Positions 27,062 to 34,912 of a stretch of 64,000 nucleotides of DNA are shown here, one piece after another. The stretch lies in assembly GCA_002331025.1 (NCBI GenBank), contig DCYG01000004.1:80319-144318 (forward strand). The letters run 5' to 3'. The notes under the pieces were generated by a model. That model had not been told where the DNA came from. It worked only from the letters and a program-made list of their open reading frames with translations, and did not search any database. The translations under genes and the position numbers were made by a program. How positions within the stretch are numbered: position 1 is the first letter of the stretch; every line of letters begins with the position of its first letter. The stretch comes from Firmicutes bacterium UBA2116 (lineage in GTDB: Bacteria > Bacillota > Clostridia > Tissierellales > Sedimentibacteraceae).

Positions 27062-28345
27062 TTAAATTTTCTTCTTCCAATATTTCTTTATCCTGAACAA
27101 CAGTACTATGAATACAACTGCTGCCGGTACAACGATGGGTGCTGCTGAAACAGTGCTTACAATGAAATTTCCGAATCCTTTTACAATCGAATTAACTGTA
27201 CTTATGAAGCCTTCCTTGGCTCTTTCCCAAACACCCTTTTCACTTCTTAAGGTAAAGTTTACCGCTCTTACTTCTTCAACTTCCAGATTGATTGTGGACA
27301 TAGTCGCTCTGTCGTTAATATCAGCTAAGCTTATATTTAAAGCATCTATTTCTGTCCTTATCCTCCTCAGCTCATTTTCTATCTGAAGCATTTCTTCTAC
27401 AGTCTGAGCTTTTTCAAACAAAGCTCTTAAATGCTGTTCCTGAATTTCAAGATTTTTAACCTTGTTGTCCTTTTCATAATATTCTTTCGTTACATCATTT
27501 TCGCTTACATTTTTTCTTCTGACTTCCGTAAAGCTTTCTAAATAACTTATTAATTCATAGAAGCTTTCCTGAGGTACCCTCAGCTTTAAGTTTCCGTACA
27601 TAAGCTTATTATCATTATGAACCTGATATACTTCCGTATTGTTATTTTCTATAAAGCCTCCTAATGAGTTAATTTTATCCTCTAAATCCTTCAGAAAGTT
27701 ATCATAATCCTCGGTCTGTGCATAAATTGTTCCGGATTTTATGATTTTCATTTCTCTCGTCTCTAGGGACATCGTACTCATTTTGTCTTTTGCACCGGCA
27801 TAACCACTTTCCTCTGAAGCTATCCGTTCCTGATTGTTATAGTCTTGATCAGCAAATTCATTTCCTCTGACCTTATACGATTCAAACTCTGCCGGGGACT
27901 CCGCTCTCGGTTCTGCCTGAGGTGCCGAAGGCTCCGCACTGTCGTATGCAATGTTGTTTTCCGTAGATTTCATACCTGACAGCCTCAGGTTATTTATTGC
28001 AGCTACCGTAAAGACCAACACCACTGCCGCTGCGAGACTGGCGTATTTCACCCATCCATATTTGCTTTTTCTTCTTTTAGGTGCATTGCTTTCTATAGCT
28101 GATTCACCCTTAAATACAGTCACTTTAGAATTCAAAAGTTTTTCATGCAGCCTTTTACAATATCCTGCCGGTGGCTCCTCATCAGGCAAATCATTTAATG
28201 CTTTAATTATTTTTCTATATTCTTCTAATTCTTTTTTACATTCATCACAATTCTCTATATGCTCTTCTATTAAGAGCTTTTCATCCTCATCTGTTTCGTT
28301 GTCAATATATGAGAATATTAAACTTCTTACTTCATCACAATTCAT
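27062..28345 (-). CDS. Anti-sigma factor with zinc finger and DUF4349 domain
   Basis: 427 aa. N-terminal zinc-binding anti-sigma domain with HIENCDEC near residue 35 (HxxxCxxC), one membrane helix near 85-105, an acidic/Pro linker, then a DUF4349 domain with a coiled coil (about 270-330) and a C-terminal membrane helix. ATG 28345 has GGTGGTG upstream; it starts 11 bp after the sigma gene stop. It should hold the ECF sigma factor at the membrane until an envelope signal arrives. Confidence 0.88.
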   Translation of the reverse strand: MNCDEVRSLIFSYIDNETDEDEKLLIEEHIENCDECKKELEEYRKIIKALNDLPDEEPPAGYCKRLHEKLLNSKVTVFKGESAIESNAPKRRKSKYGWVKYASLAAAVVLVFTVAAINNLRLSGMKSTENNIAYDSAEPSAPQAEPRAESPAEFESYKVRGNEFADQDYNNQERIASEESGYAGAKDKMSTMSLETREMKIIKSGTIYAQTEDYDNFLKDLEDKINSLGGFIENNNTEVYQVHNDNKLMYGNLKLRVPQESFYELISYLESFTEVRRKNVSENDVTKEYYEKDNKVKNLEIQEQHLRALFEKAQTVEEMLQIENELRRIRTEIDALNISLADINDRATMSTINLEVEEVRAVNFTLRSEKGVWERAKEGFISTVNSIVKGFGNFIVSTVSAAPIVVPAAVVFIVLLFRIKKYWKKKI

Positions 28346-28356
28346 TTCGTCACCAC

Positions 28357-28938
28357 CTAACATTGAATTCTTAATTCATTTTCAAGTATTTCTTTTAAGT
28401 TTTTTCTTGCTCTGTTCAATCTCGATTTTACAGTTCCCATATTACAGGTTAAAATCTCTGATATTTCACTGTAAGAAAATCCCTGTATATCCCTCAATAT
28501 AATAATAGTCTTATAGTCATCTTCTAATTTATTAACAGCATCATTTATCAGCTTACTATCAAAATGTTTTTCAATCAATATATCCGGATTATTAGAGTCA
28601 TCTGCAATTTCCCTATGAACCTGGACACTTCCGCCTAAATCTATTGTTTCATCAATAGAAACAACATTAAGGTTTTTCTTTCTTTTAAAATCTATACACG
28701 TATTTACAACTATTCTGTACATCCACACCTTAAAAGTGGATTGCATGTTAAAATTTTGAATATTTTTGAATACTTTAATTAAAGCTTCCTGAGAAGCATC
28801 TTCCGCATCCTCTACATTTCTAAGCACTCTAAGCGCTATATTGTAGGCAATTTTCTTATAATCCTTTATAAGCTCTTCAAAAGCATCTACATCTCCTTGC
28901 CGGCTCCGTTCAATCAACGATAATTCATTGCTTTGCAT
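28357..28938 (-). CDS. ECF RNA polymerase sigma factor (SigW-like)
   Basis: 193 aa with sigma region 2 (AEDASQEALIKVFKNI, FKVWMYRIVVNTCIDFKRK) and region 4 (YKTIIILRDIQGFSYSEISE, GTVKSRLNRARKNLKE). Directly followed by its anti-sigma gene. A GGAAC-N16-CGTC promoter lies 30-50 bp upstream, the type read by ECF sigma factors, which implies autoregulation. The regulon is unknown. Confidence 0.93.
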   Translation of the reverse strand: MQSNELSLIERSRQGDVDAFEELIKDYKKIAYNIALRVLRNVEDAEDASQEALIKVFKNIQNFNMQSTFKVWMYRIVVNTCIDFKRKKNLNVVSIDETIDLGGSVQVHREIADDSNNPDILIEKHFDSKLINDAVNKLEDDYKTIIILRDIQGFSYSEISEILTCNMGTVKSRLNRARKNLKEILENELRIQC

Positions 28939-28966
28939 TGTTTCACCCCGTTCGGTTATTATATAT

Positions 28967-28991
28967 GACGTTAATTTTTTTTATTTGTTCC
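28967..28991 (-). promoter_or_regulatory. ECF-type promoter of the sigma/anti-sigma operon
   Basis: On the minus strand GGAAC (28991-28987), 16-bp spacer, CGTC (28970-28967), 29 bp before the start codon. This matches the -35/-10 pattern of many ECF sigma factors. Confidence 0.7.
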
Positions 28992-29069
28992 TGAAATTTT
29001 ATTATATTTACTTTTTAAAAAAATTATGTACTAATGTAATTATATCATTTGCAATTTTTTATGGCAATA

Positions 29070-29096
29070 AAAAAACGTTTCATTTTCTGAAACGCT
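29070..29096 (-). terminator. Terminator downstream of hutH and repeat A
   Basis: CGTTTC-AGAAAAT-GAAACG stem on the minus strand followed by seven T. It lies 230 bp beyond the hutH stop, after the family A element, which would thus be part of the hutH 3' UTR. Confidence 0.75.
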
Positions 29097-29119
29097 CAAA
29101 TTAACAACCTCTGTTTTCG

Positions 29120-29311
29120 CCATCCTGAGCGATAGCGAAATTTGCCCTAACCCTATTTCTCAGAGTCTTTTTTCTGAGAAATGGTTGGTAGGTCATTCGC
29201 AACGAATTCCCATTGTTTGCGACCATAGAAGCTGAAACATTGGTGAATGAGACTGGGGATCTCAGAACTTCAAAACCTGAGATTCTTCGAGGTAAAGCTC
29301 TCAGAATGATA
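29120..29311 (+). repeat. Dispersed repeat family A, copy 3 (long form)
   Basis: Very similar to 18539-18722 over its whole length, including the ATTTCTCAG/CTGAGAAAT hairpin, TTGGTAGGTCATTCGCAACG and GTGAATGAGACTGGGGATCT. An open frame of 72 codons on the minus strand is only this repeat. Confidence 0.88.
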
Positions 29312-29324
29312 CAAACCAATGCTT

Positions 29325-30854
29325 TTAGAATTTTATTTCTCCTATACCTTTTTCACATACATCTATAATTGTCCCGTCGATTATTAATTCTTCACATATA
29401 TTTATATCTTCATATAGAGGTCTGTCTTCCTTTAACACCGGTACATATTCTCTGACCTTATTATAAACAGGTGCTGTTCCTGCTCCCAATCCATTATTCG
29501 TTCTTAAATCTATTCCCTGACAAGCACACATAATTTCCATCGCAAGCACCCTTCTTACATTTTCCATTATTTCCTTTGCTTTTCTTGCCGCTATAGTGCC
29601 CATGGAAACATGATCCTCCTGATTAGCGGATGAAGGTATGCTGTCAACGGAAGCCGGATGCGCCAATACCTTGTTTTCCGAAACCAATGCTGCCGCAGAA
29701 TACTGAACAATCATAAAGCCGGAATTTAAGCCGCCATGTTCAACTAAAAATGCGGGTAGTCCGCTTAAAGCAGGATTTACCAATCTTTCTAATCTTCTTT
29801 CAGAAATATTTGCAAGCTCTGCCAAGGCAATGCCTAAGAAGTCAAAGCTTAATGCCATCGGCTGCCCGTGGAAGTTCCCCCCCGATATCCCTTCTCTTGT
29901 TTCAGGGAATATAATTGGATTATCTGTAACAGAATTTATTTCTATCTCAATTCTTTCTTTAACATAGTTTATTGCATCCTTGCTTGCTCCGTGCACCTGC
30001 GGCGTACATCTCAGAGAATAAGCATCCTGCACTCTTATTTCTCCCTGCCTTGTTGTCATTTTACTTCCCGACAAAAGCTTAAGAAGTATTTTTGCTGTAT
30101 CCATTTGGCCCTTATGAGGTCTTACCTCATGGACTTTATGGTCCAGAGCATCAACGATACCATTATGTGCCTCAAAGCTTAAAGCAGCAGCAATATCAGA
30201 TGCTTTAATTAAATTTAATGCATCGCAAACTGTCAGACAGCCTACCGAAGTCATCACCTGTGTTCCGTTAATCAGCGCAAGTCCTTCCTTAGAGGTAAGT
30301 GTAATAACAGGTAGCCCTGCTGCCTTCATTGCTTCCGCACCGGACATAGTCACACCGTTATATTCTGCCGAGCCTAAGCCAATCATCGGAAGAACCATGT
30401 GTGATAACGGAGCTAAGTCACCGCTTGCACCCAATGAACCCTTTTGAGGAACAATCGGATGAACTCTTTTATTCAGCATGTTAACCATTGTTTGCAAGGT
30501 TTCAAGCTTCACACCCGAATAACCTTTTGCCAGATTGTTAATTCTTAAAAGCATTATTCCTCTGACTACTTCTGTTTCAAAGGGATTTCCCGCACCCACC
30601 GCATGCGTAACTATTAAATTTCTTTGTAAAAGCTCTGATTCTTCCCTTGAAATTGAAACATCACTGAATTTACCGAAACCGGTTGTTATTCCGTAAACAA
30701 CGTCTCCGTTTTCAACAAAATCATCTACAATCTGTCTTGAGCTTACTACCTTTTCCTTTGCAGATTCCGACAGCTCAACCTCGTAATAATTCCTGCAAAC
30801 TGATACAACCTCCTCTATAGTCAAAGTATTTCCCGTGATTATTACCTTACTCAT
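29325..30854 (-). CDS. hutH: Histidine ammonia-lyase
   Basis: 509 aa, normal length. Deaminates histidine to urocanate in the cytoplasm. The MIO cofactor triad Ala-Ser-Gly is in GSLGASGDLAPLSHM near residue 142; YGITTGFGKF near 53 and the MGTIAARKAKEIMENVRRVL block are also present. GGAGG precedes the ATG. No hutU, hutI or hutG is adjacent. It has its own strong promoter and a leader with a terminator-like hairpin, and faces an Lrp-type regulator. Confidence 0.97.
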   Translation of the reverse strand: MSKVIITGNTLTIEEVVSVCRNYYEVELSESAKEKVVSSRQIVDDFVENGDVVYGITTGFGKFSDVSISREESELLQRNLIVTHAVGAGNPFETEVVRGIMLLRINNLAKGYSGVKLETLQTMVNMLNKRVHPIVPQKGSLGASGDLAPLSHMVLPMIGLGSAEYNGVTMSGAEAMKAAGLPVITLTSKEGLALINGTQVMTSVGCLTVCDALNLIKASDIAAALSFEAHNGIVDALDHKVHEVRPHKGQMDTAKILLKLLSGSKMTTRQGEIRVQDAYSLRCTPQVHGASKDAINYVKERIEIEINSVTDNPIIFPETREGISGGNFHGQPMALSFDFLGIALAELANISERRLERLVNPALSGLPAFLVEHGGLNSGFMIVQYSAAALVSENKVLAHPASVDSIPSSANQEDHVSMGTIAARKAKEIMENVRRVLAMEIMCACQGIDLRTNNGLGAGTAPVYNKVREYVPVLKEDRPLYEDINICEELIIDGTIIDVCEKGIGEIKF

Positions 30855-30870
30855 ATTATCCTCCTAATTA

Positions 30871-30920
30871 AGCGGACGACCCAAATCTCTGATTTGGTGC
30901 CGGTCTCTTATACTATAAAT
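30871..30920 (+). repeat. Repeat family B, copy 5, in the hutH leader
   Basis: AGCGGACGACCCAAATCTCT, then GATTTGGTGCCGGTCTCTTA. The hairpin arms changed in step (CCAAATC/GATTTGG), so pairing is kept. On the minus strand it lies between the attenuator-like hairpin and the hutH RBS. Confidence 0.8.
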
Positions 30921-30924
30921 ATAA

Positions 30925-30962
30925 AAAAATTTTTGGCGTACACTAATACACCAAAAATTTGT
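30925..30962 (-). promoter_or_regulatory. Terminator-like hairpin in the hutH leader (possible attenuator)
   Basis: AAATTTTTGG and CCAAAAATTT form a 10-bp stem; read toward hutH it is followed by TTTTTTATA. It sits between the promoter (about 31004-31032) and the start codon (30854), so it could stop transcription before the gene. A 20-codon frame (start 30966 region, MRRQIFGVLVYAK...) overlaps it. No histidine codons are present. Confidence 0.5.
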
Positions 30963-31003
30963 CTCCTCATATCTAATATCTTTAGCCAAATTTTATTAAT
31001 TAA

Positions 31004-31032
31004 ATTATAATATAATCATCTTTCATTGTCAA
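31004..31032 (-). promoter_or_regulatory. Consensus promoter of hutH
   Basis: On the minus strand TTGACA (31032-31027), 17-bp spacer, TATAAT (31009-31004). Gives a leader of about 140 nt. Confidence 0.85.
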
Positions 31033-31061
31033 GAAACGTTAACATTATTATCGTTATTAGC

Positions 31062-31090
31062 TTGCAATAATCTTAACTTTATGCTATATT
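31062..31090 (+). promoter_or_regulatory. Promoter of the Lrp-family gene
   Basis: TTGCAA (31062-31067), 17-bp spacer, TATATT (31085-31090). Confidence 0.5.
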
Positions 31091-31133
31091 TAAAATAATT
31101 GTAAACTAAAACCATAAGATATAGAGGTATAAT

Positions 31134-31568
31134 ATGGATTCATTAGATATGCAAATTTTACAAAACATTGAAAAAGAAGGACGTATATCACACGAAGAAC
31201 TGTCAAAACGATTAAACCTGTCGAGACCGGCAATACACAACAGGGTAACCAAATTGGAGGAACAAGGTGTAATTTCGGGATACAGAACGAAAATCGACTG
31301 GGTCAAGCTCGGATATACTACAAATGCCCTTATTTCTCTGAGGGTAAGAACCACTAATTACGACAAGCTGCTCGAACAGTTGAAAACTCTTGAAATAAAT
31401 AATTTGGTAATAGAAGAATGCCACATTGTTACCGGAACATGGTGTATTATAATGAAAGTAAGATGCAAGACACCTATTGAATTGAAAGCTTTACAGGATC
31501 AGCTTCATACAATAGACAGTATAAAAGAATCATCAACATCATTGATATTATCATCTCTATATGATTAA
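31134..31568 (+). CDS. Lrp/AsnC-family transcriptional regulator
   Basis: 144 aa. N-terminal helix-turn-helix (DMQILQNIEKEGRISHEELS, then LNLSRPAIHNRVTKLEEQGV) and C-terminal RAM amino-acid-binding domain (ALISLRVRTTNYDKL, then EECHIVTGTWCIIMKV). Divergent from hutH with about 280 bp between; control of hutH by an amino acid is a reasonable inference. Confidence 0.92.
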   Translation: MDSLDMQILQNIEKEGRISHEELSKRLNLSRPAIHNRVTKLEEQGVISGYRTKIDWVKLGYTTNALISLRVRTTNYDKLLEQLKTLEINNLVIEECHIVTGTWCIIMKVRCKTPIELKALQDQLHTIDSIKESSTSLILSSLYD

Positions 31569-31579
31569 ATGCTTAAAAA

Positions 31580-31602
31580 AACCAGCCCATGCTGGTTTTT
31601 TC
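31580..31602. terminator. Terminator of the Lrp-family gene
   Basis: AACCAGC-CCAT-GCTGGTT stem with TTTTTT after it and AAAAAA before it, so it can serve both the Lrp gene and the convergent FMN-binding lipoprotein gene. Confidence 0.92.
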
Positions 31603-31627
31603 GTATATACTTCTCTTTTGTAAATTT

Positions 31628-32095
31628 TTACTTTCTTCCTTCTAATGCTTTATCTACCGCTTCCTTTATGGCATTACTCGTAACAGTTGCACCTGATATT
31701 GCTTCTACATCTGTAGAATCGGCTTCTTCTATTTTTTCGGGAAGCTGTTCGATGGCATTTGTTCCTACACCCGGGGTTTCTTTTTCTCCCATGACCTCAA
31801 CAGATACAATGTCTTCACCGTTAACCATTACCGTAACCGTAACTTCTCCTCCATAACCTTGGGCAGATCCCTTTAACGTTTCCGTATCTCCTTCTAAATC
31901 TCCGTCTCCCGGCAGATCTACTCCTGTATTTCCATTCAGATTATTTTCACCATTACCCGGTGTTTCCTCTCCGGGAGTGTTTGTTCCCGGATTATTGGTA
32001 TCCGGATTATTGGTACCAGGATTATTATTGTTATCTGTACATGCAGCCATGCTAAAAAGCATTAAAAAACTAATTATTAAAGCTAATTTTTTCAT
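31628..32095 (-). CDS. Small FMN-binding-domain lipoprotein
   Basis: 155 aa from ATG 32095 (MKKLALIISFLMLF), which has GGAGG upstream. Lipobox SMAAC at about residue 19, then Asn/Pro/Gly-rich low-complexity linker, then an FMN_bind domain ending EAISGATVTSNAI. In RnfG/NqrC-type proteins the SGAT threonine carries FMN attached by ApbE; here the usual upstream Asp is Glu. Probably an extracytoplasmic electron carrier. The larger neighbour has a related domain. Confidence 0.85.
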   Translation of the reverse strand: MKKLALIISFLMLFSMAACTDNNNNPGTNNPDTNNPGTNTPGEETPGNGENNLNGNTGVDLPGDGDLEGDTETLKGSAQGYGGEVTVTVMVNGEDIVSVEVMGEKETPGVGTNAIEQLPEKIEEADSTDVEAISGATVTSNAIKEAVDKALEGRK

Positions 32096-32154
32096 ATAGC
32101 CCTCCATAAAATATATTTTTAATAGTATAACCAATATTATTTTTTAATATTATA

Positions 32155-32188
32155 AAAAGCTCTTTAATCAATTAATTAAAGAGCTTTT
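32155..32188. terminator. Terminator of the large FMN-binding lipoprotein gene
   Basis: AAAAGCTCTTTAAT-CAATTA-ATTAAAGAGCTTTT, a perfect 14-bp stem with a 6-nt loop and T-rich 3' arm on the minus strand. Confidence 0.85.
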
Positions 32189-32206
32189 CTTAAATCAAAC
32201 AAATAT

Positions 32207-33910
32207 CTATTTAACAGTTAAATCAATTTCCACGCGATTTTCAAAAGCTTTTTTGATTGCTCCGACTAAGTCACCATGACCGTCATTCAAGCTCATAGTA
32301 GCAGCTGATGTTACATCTGCAAGCATTGCTTTTTCATCATCACTTAATGCATCATATTTTTCTTTGTCTTCAGGTTTGTCAGAACCATCCTTTAACGGTC
32401 TTCCGTTTAAGTCAGAACAGTATTTTTCAAACCATTCTTCAACTTCGTCAGCTGTTTTACCTATGAATAATTCTTCAAATTTATCCATTTGAGCTTCCCA
32501 AGTACCTGTGCCCATTACATAACCTTCGCCGCGGTCTCTCTTAGTTACCCAGCCTTGAATTTCAGCTAGGAAGCTGTCATCAGTAACTGTGATGGTACCA
32601 TCAACTTTTTCATCATGGTTTTCATCGTTGTTGTATGACTGTCCCGGAAATCCTGTAAAGTGAGGCATTGAAGCTCCATCATAGTTTGGAGTTGCCACTT
32701 CTAATTGATCAACATATAAAGCTACTATTTTACCCTGTCCGTCAAACAAAGCATTGGCAAAAACTTTATTTATACTGTAAACAGAAACACCTGTATCATC
32801 TTTACCCGGTCCTAAACGATGCAATGGCAATACTGCAGTTCCCATTGACGCAACTTCTCTGACTTCTTCTAAAGGAACTCTGTTTTCAAATGATCTTTTA
32901 ATGGCTGTAACAATATCACCGTGAGGGTCTTTTAAGCTCATAGTAGCCCCGGAAGTAACATCTGCAAGCATTGCTTTTTCTTCATCAGTTAAAGCATCGT
33001 ATTTAGCTTTATCTTCAGGCTTATCCGAGCCATCCTTTAACGGTCTTCCGTTCAGATCAGAACAGTATTTTTTAAACCATTCCTCAACTTCTTCAACAGT
33101 CATGCCAACAAATGTTTCTTCAAATTTATCCATTTGTTCCGACCATGAACCGGCTCCCATTACGTAAGAAGCACCGCGGTCTCTCTTCGATAGCCAGCTG
33201 TTAATTTCAGCTATGAAGTTATCTTCTGTATCCTCTGTTTTTCCATCAACCTTTTCATCATGGTTTGAATCATTATTGTATCCGCCTTGTCCCGGGAAGC
33301 CGCTGAAGTGAGGCATACCTTCTCCGTCATAATTCGGAGTTGCAACTTCTAATACGTCAACTGTCATCGCAAGAATTCTTCCTTCCTGATCAAATAACGT
33401 ATGTGCAAATACATCGTTAAAGCTGAATACAGGTGTATCTGTATCATCCTTACCCGGTCCTAAACGACCTTCGCTCGCAAAACCAAATCCCTGATACACT
33501 TCTGCAGCTACTACTGATTCAGGTTTTTTACCTTCTTTGGTTGTTGCTGTCGGAGCCGGATATTTAGCGGGATCTAACGCATTGTTTACGGCATAAACAA
33601 TTGCTTCACTTGTAACTGTTGCTCCTGCCACAGCTTCAACATCAGTTGAATTAGCTTCTATTATTTTAGCAGGAATTTCATCAACTGCTTTTGTACCTAT
33701 TCCATTTGTTTCGGTGTGGCTGTCAACCACAACATTCGTAATCTTGTCTCCTTCTTTTGTAACGGTAACCTTTACTTCACCGGCAAAGCCCTTGCCTACT
33801 CCGGTTAATGTTTCAGCTTGTCCCGCAGGCGGTGCCTGAGTTTCTTTTGTACAAGCAGCTACACTTAGAATCATTAGCATACATAATACTATAGATAATA
33901 TTCTTTTCAT
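32207..33910 (-). CDS. FMN-binding lipoprotein with two tandem ~215-aa repeats
   Basis: 567 aa from ATG 33910 (MKRILSIVLCMLMILSVAAC). Signal peptide and lipobox, one FMN_bind domain (residues about 35-115, EAVAGATVTSEAI, where the SGAT serine is Ala), then two copies of a domain beginning RLGPGKDD and ending TSGATMSL (copy 1) or TSAATMSL (copy 2), which share VATPNYDG, MPHFTGFPGQ, DENHDEKVDG, KRDRG and YCSDLNGRPLKDGSDKPEDK. Likely surface redox protein; domain function unknown. A TTGACT/TATTAT promoter lies upstream. Confidence 0.85.
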   Translation of the reverse strand: MKRILSIVLCMLMILSVAACTKETQAPPAGQAETLTGVGKGFAGEVKVTVTKEGDKITNVVVDSHTETNGIGTKAVDEIPAKIIEANSTDVEAVAGATVTSEAIVYAVNNALDPAKYPAPTATTKEGKKPESVVAAEVYQGFGFASEGRLGPGKDDTDTPVFSFNDVFAHTLFDQEGRILAMTVDVLEVATPNYDGEGMPHFSGFPGQGGYNNDSNHDEKVDGKTEDTEDNFIAEINSWLSKRDRGASYVMGAGSWSEQMDKFEETFVGMTVEEVEEWFKKYCSDLNGRPLKDGSDKPEDKAKYDALTDEEKAMLADVTSGATMSLKDPHGDIVTAIKRSFENRVPLEEVREVASMGTAVLPLHRLGPGKDDTGVSVYSINKVFANALFDGQGKIVALYVDQLEVATPNYDGASMPHFTGFPGQSYNNDENHDEKVDGTITVTDDSFLAEIQGWVTKRDRGEGYVMGTGTWEAQMDKFEELFIGKTADEVEEWFEKYCSDLNGRPLKDGSDKPEDKEKYDALSDDEKAMLADVTSAATMSLNDGHGDLVGAIKKAFENRVEIDLTVK

Positions 33911-34036
33911 TTTACCCTCCAAGTATGTTAATTCTTGTATTAAGTTGTACTGAACATCATAATAATTTTGCATAATACATCGTTGTTTGTTAAATAAAAT
34001 TCATTTTTTATTACGATACTACAACTTGACTTCATC

Positions 34037-34065
34037 ATAATAGCACCAAAAAATATTAAAGTCAA
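34037..34065 (-). promoter_or_regulatory. Promoter of the large FMN-binding lipoprotein
   Basis: On the minus strand TTGACT (34065-34060), 17-bp spacer, TATTAT (34042-34037). Confidence 0.7.
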
Positions 34066-34162
34066 TATAACTTTATTAATATTATTTAACATTTGTTATT
34101 ATTATCGTTAAATAAATAATTAACTTTTATGTTTGTATTATCCAATCAATTTATTCACCGGC

Positions 34163-34191
34163 TTGTAATAATATAATTTTTTTGATATAGT
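34163..34191 (+). promoter_or_regulatory. Promoter of the flavodoxin-family gene
   Basis: TTGTAA (34163-34168), 17-bp spacer, TATAGT (34186-34191). The rest of the 308-bp gap holds only this and the divergent promoter. Confidence 0.55.
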
Positions 34192-34218
34192 ATAATAAAT
34201 ATATATCAGGAGGAAGAA

Positions 34219-34848
34219 ATGAAGGTAGTTGCATTTAACGGAAGTCCTAAAAAAGAAGGAAATACATATGAAGCAATTAAACTGGTTGCAGAGCAATTGG
34301 AAAAAGAAAATATAGAAGTTGAAATAATTCAAACCGGAAGTAAAAAAATACTGGGCTGCACTGCGTGCAATTCATGCTTTAAGATGCGTAACGAAAGGTG
34401 TATCATTGATGATGAAGTAAATGAATGGATTCAAAAAATGAAGGAAGCAGATGGAATAATATTTGGTTCTCCTGTTCATTTTGCCTCAATAACAGCTACT
34501 ATGAAAGCTTTTCTTGACAGAGCAACTTATGTAGGAAGTGCAAACGGCGGATTGTACCGACATAAGGTAGGTGCCGGAATAACAGCAGTGAGACGTGCCG
34601 GAGGATTACCCGCTTATCATCAGTTAATAAATTATATAGGCTATTCGGAAATGTTAATGCCTACATCAAACTATTGGAATGTTATCTTTGGTCAAAAGCC
34701 CGGAGAAGCTGTCCAGGATGATGAAGGAGTTCAAATAATGCGCGTGCTTGGAAAAAATATGGCATACTTATTGAAATTAAAAGAGCTTGGAGAAGAAAAA
34801 ATTGAAAAGCCTGAACCGGAAAAAAAGGTATATAAAAATTTAGTTTAA
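34219..34848 (+). CDS. Iron-sulfur flavoprotein of the NADPH-dependent FMN reductase family
   Basis: 209 aa. Flavodoxin-like fold with FMN phosphate loop FNGSPKKEGNT near residue 5 and GSPVHFASITATMKAFLDR near 90. Between them lies CTACNSCFKMRNERC (about 48-62), matching the compact CX2CX2CX4-7C cluster motif of iron-sulfur flavoproteins. Probably moves electrons between ferredoxin or NAD(P)H and acceptors. It faces the FMN-binding lipoproteins, which suggests a shared redox function. Confidence 0.88.
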   Translation: MKVVAFNGSPKKEGNTYEAIKLVAEQLEKENIEVEIIQTGSKKILGCTACNSCFKMRNERCIIDDEVNEWIQKMKEADGIIFGSPVHFASITATMKAFLDRATYVGSANGGLYRHKVGAGITAVRRAGGLPAYHQLINYIGYSEMLMPTSNYWNVIFGQKPGEAVQDDEGVQIMRVLGKNMAYLLKLKELGEEKIEKPEPEKKVYKNLV

Positions 34849-34871
34849 TCATATCAATAATATGCGTACTC

Positions 34872-34912
34872 GACCTAATACCATTTCTTAATGATGTTAG
34901 GTCACTTTTTTT
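34872..34912 (+). terminator. Terminator of the flavoprotein gene
   Basis: GACCTAA and TTAGGTC stem (34872-34878, 34897-34903) followed by ACTTTTTTTT. It overlaps the stop codon of the convergent E1-like gene. Confidence 0.78.

Noticed and set aside
29101..29319. 72-codon frame on the minus strand
   Set aside because: It lies wholly in repeat family A and ends with the repeat; no RBS and no similarity to a protein.
30925..30966. T-box or histidine leader peptide for hutH
   Set aside because: No T-box sequence and no run of His codons in the short frame; only a general attenuator is supportable.
31126..31133. TATAAT directly before the Lrp-gene ATG as a promoter for leaderless mRNA
   Set aside because: No spaced -35, and a better promoter exists at 31062-31090.
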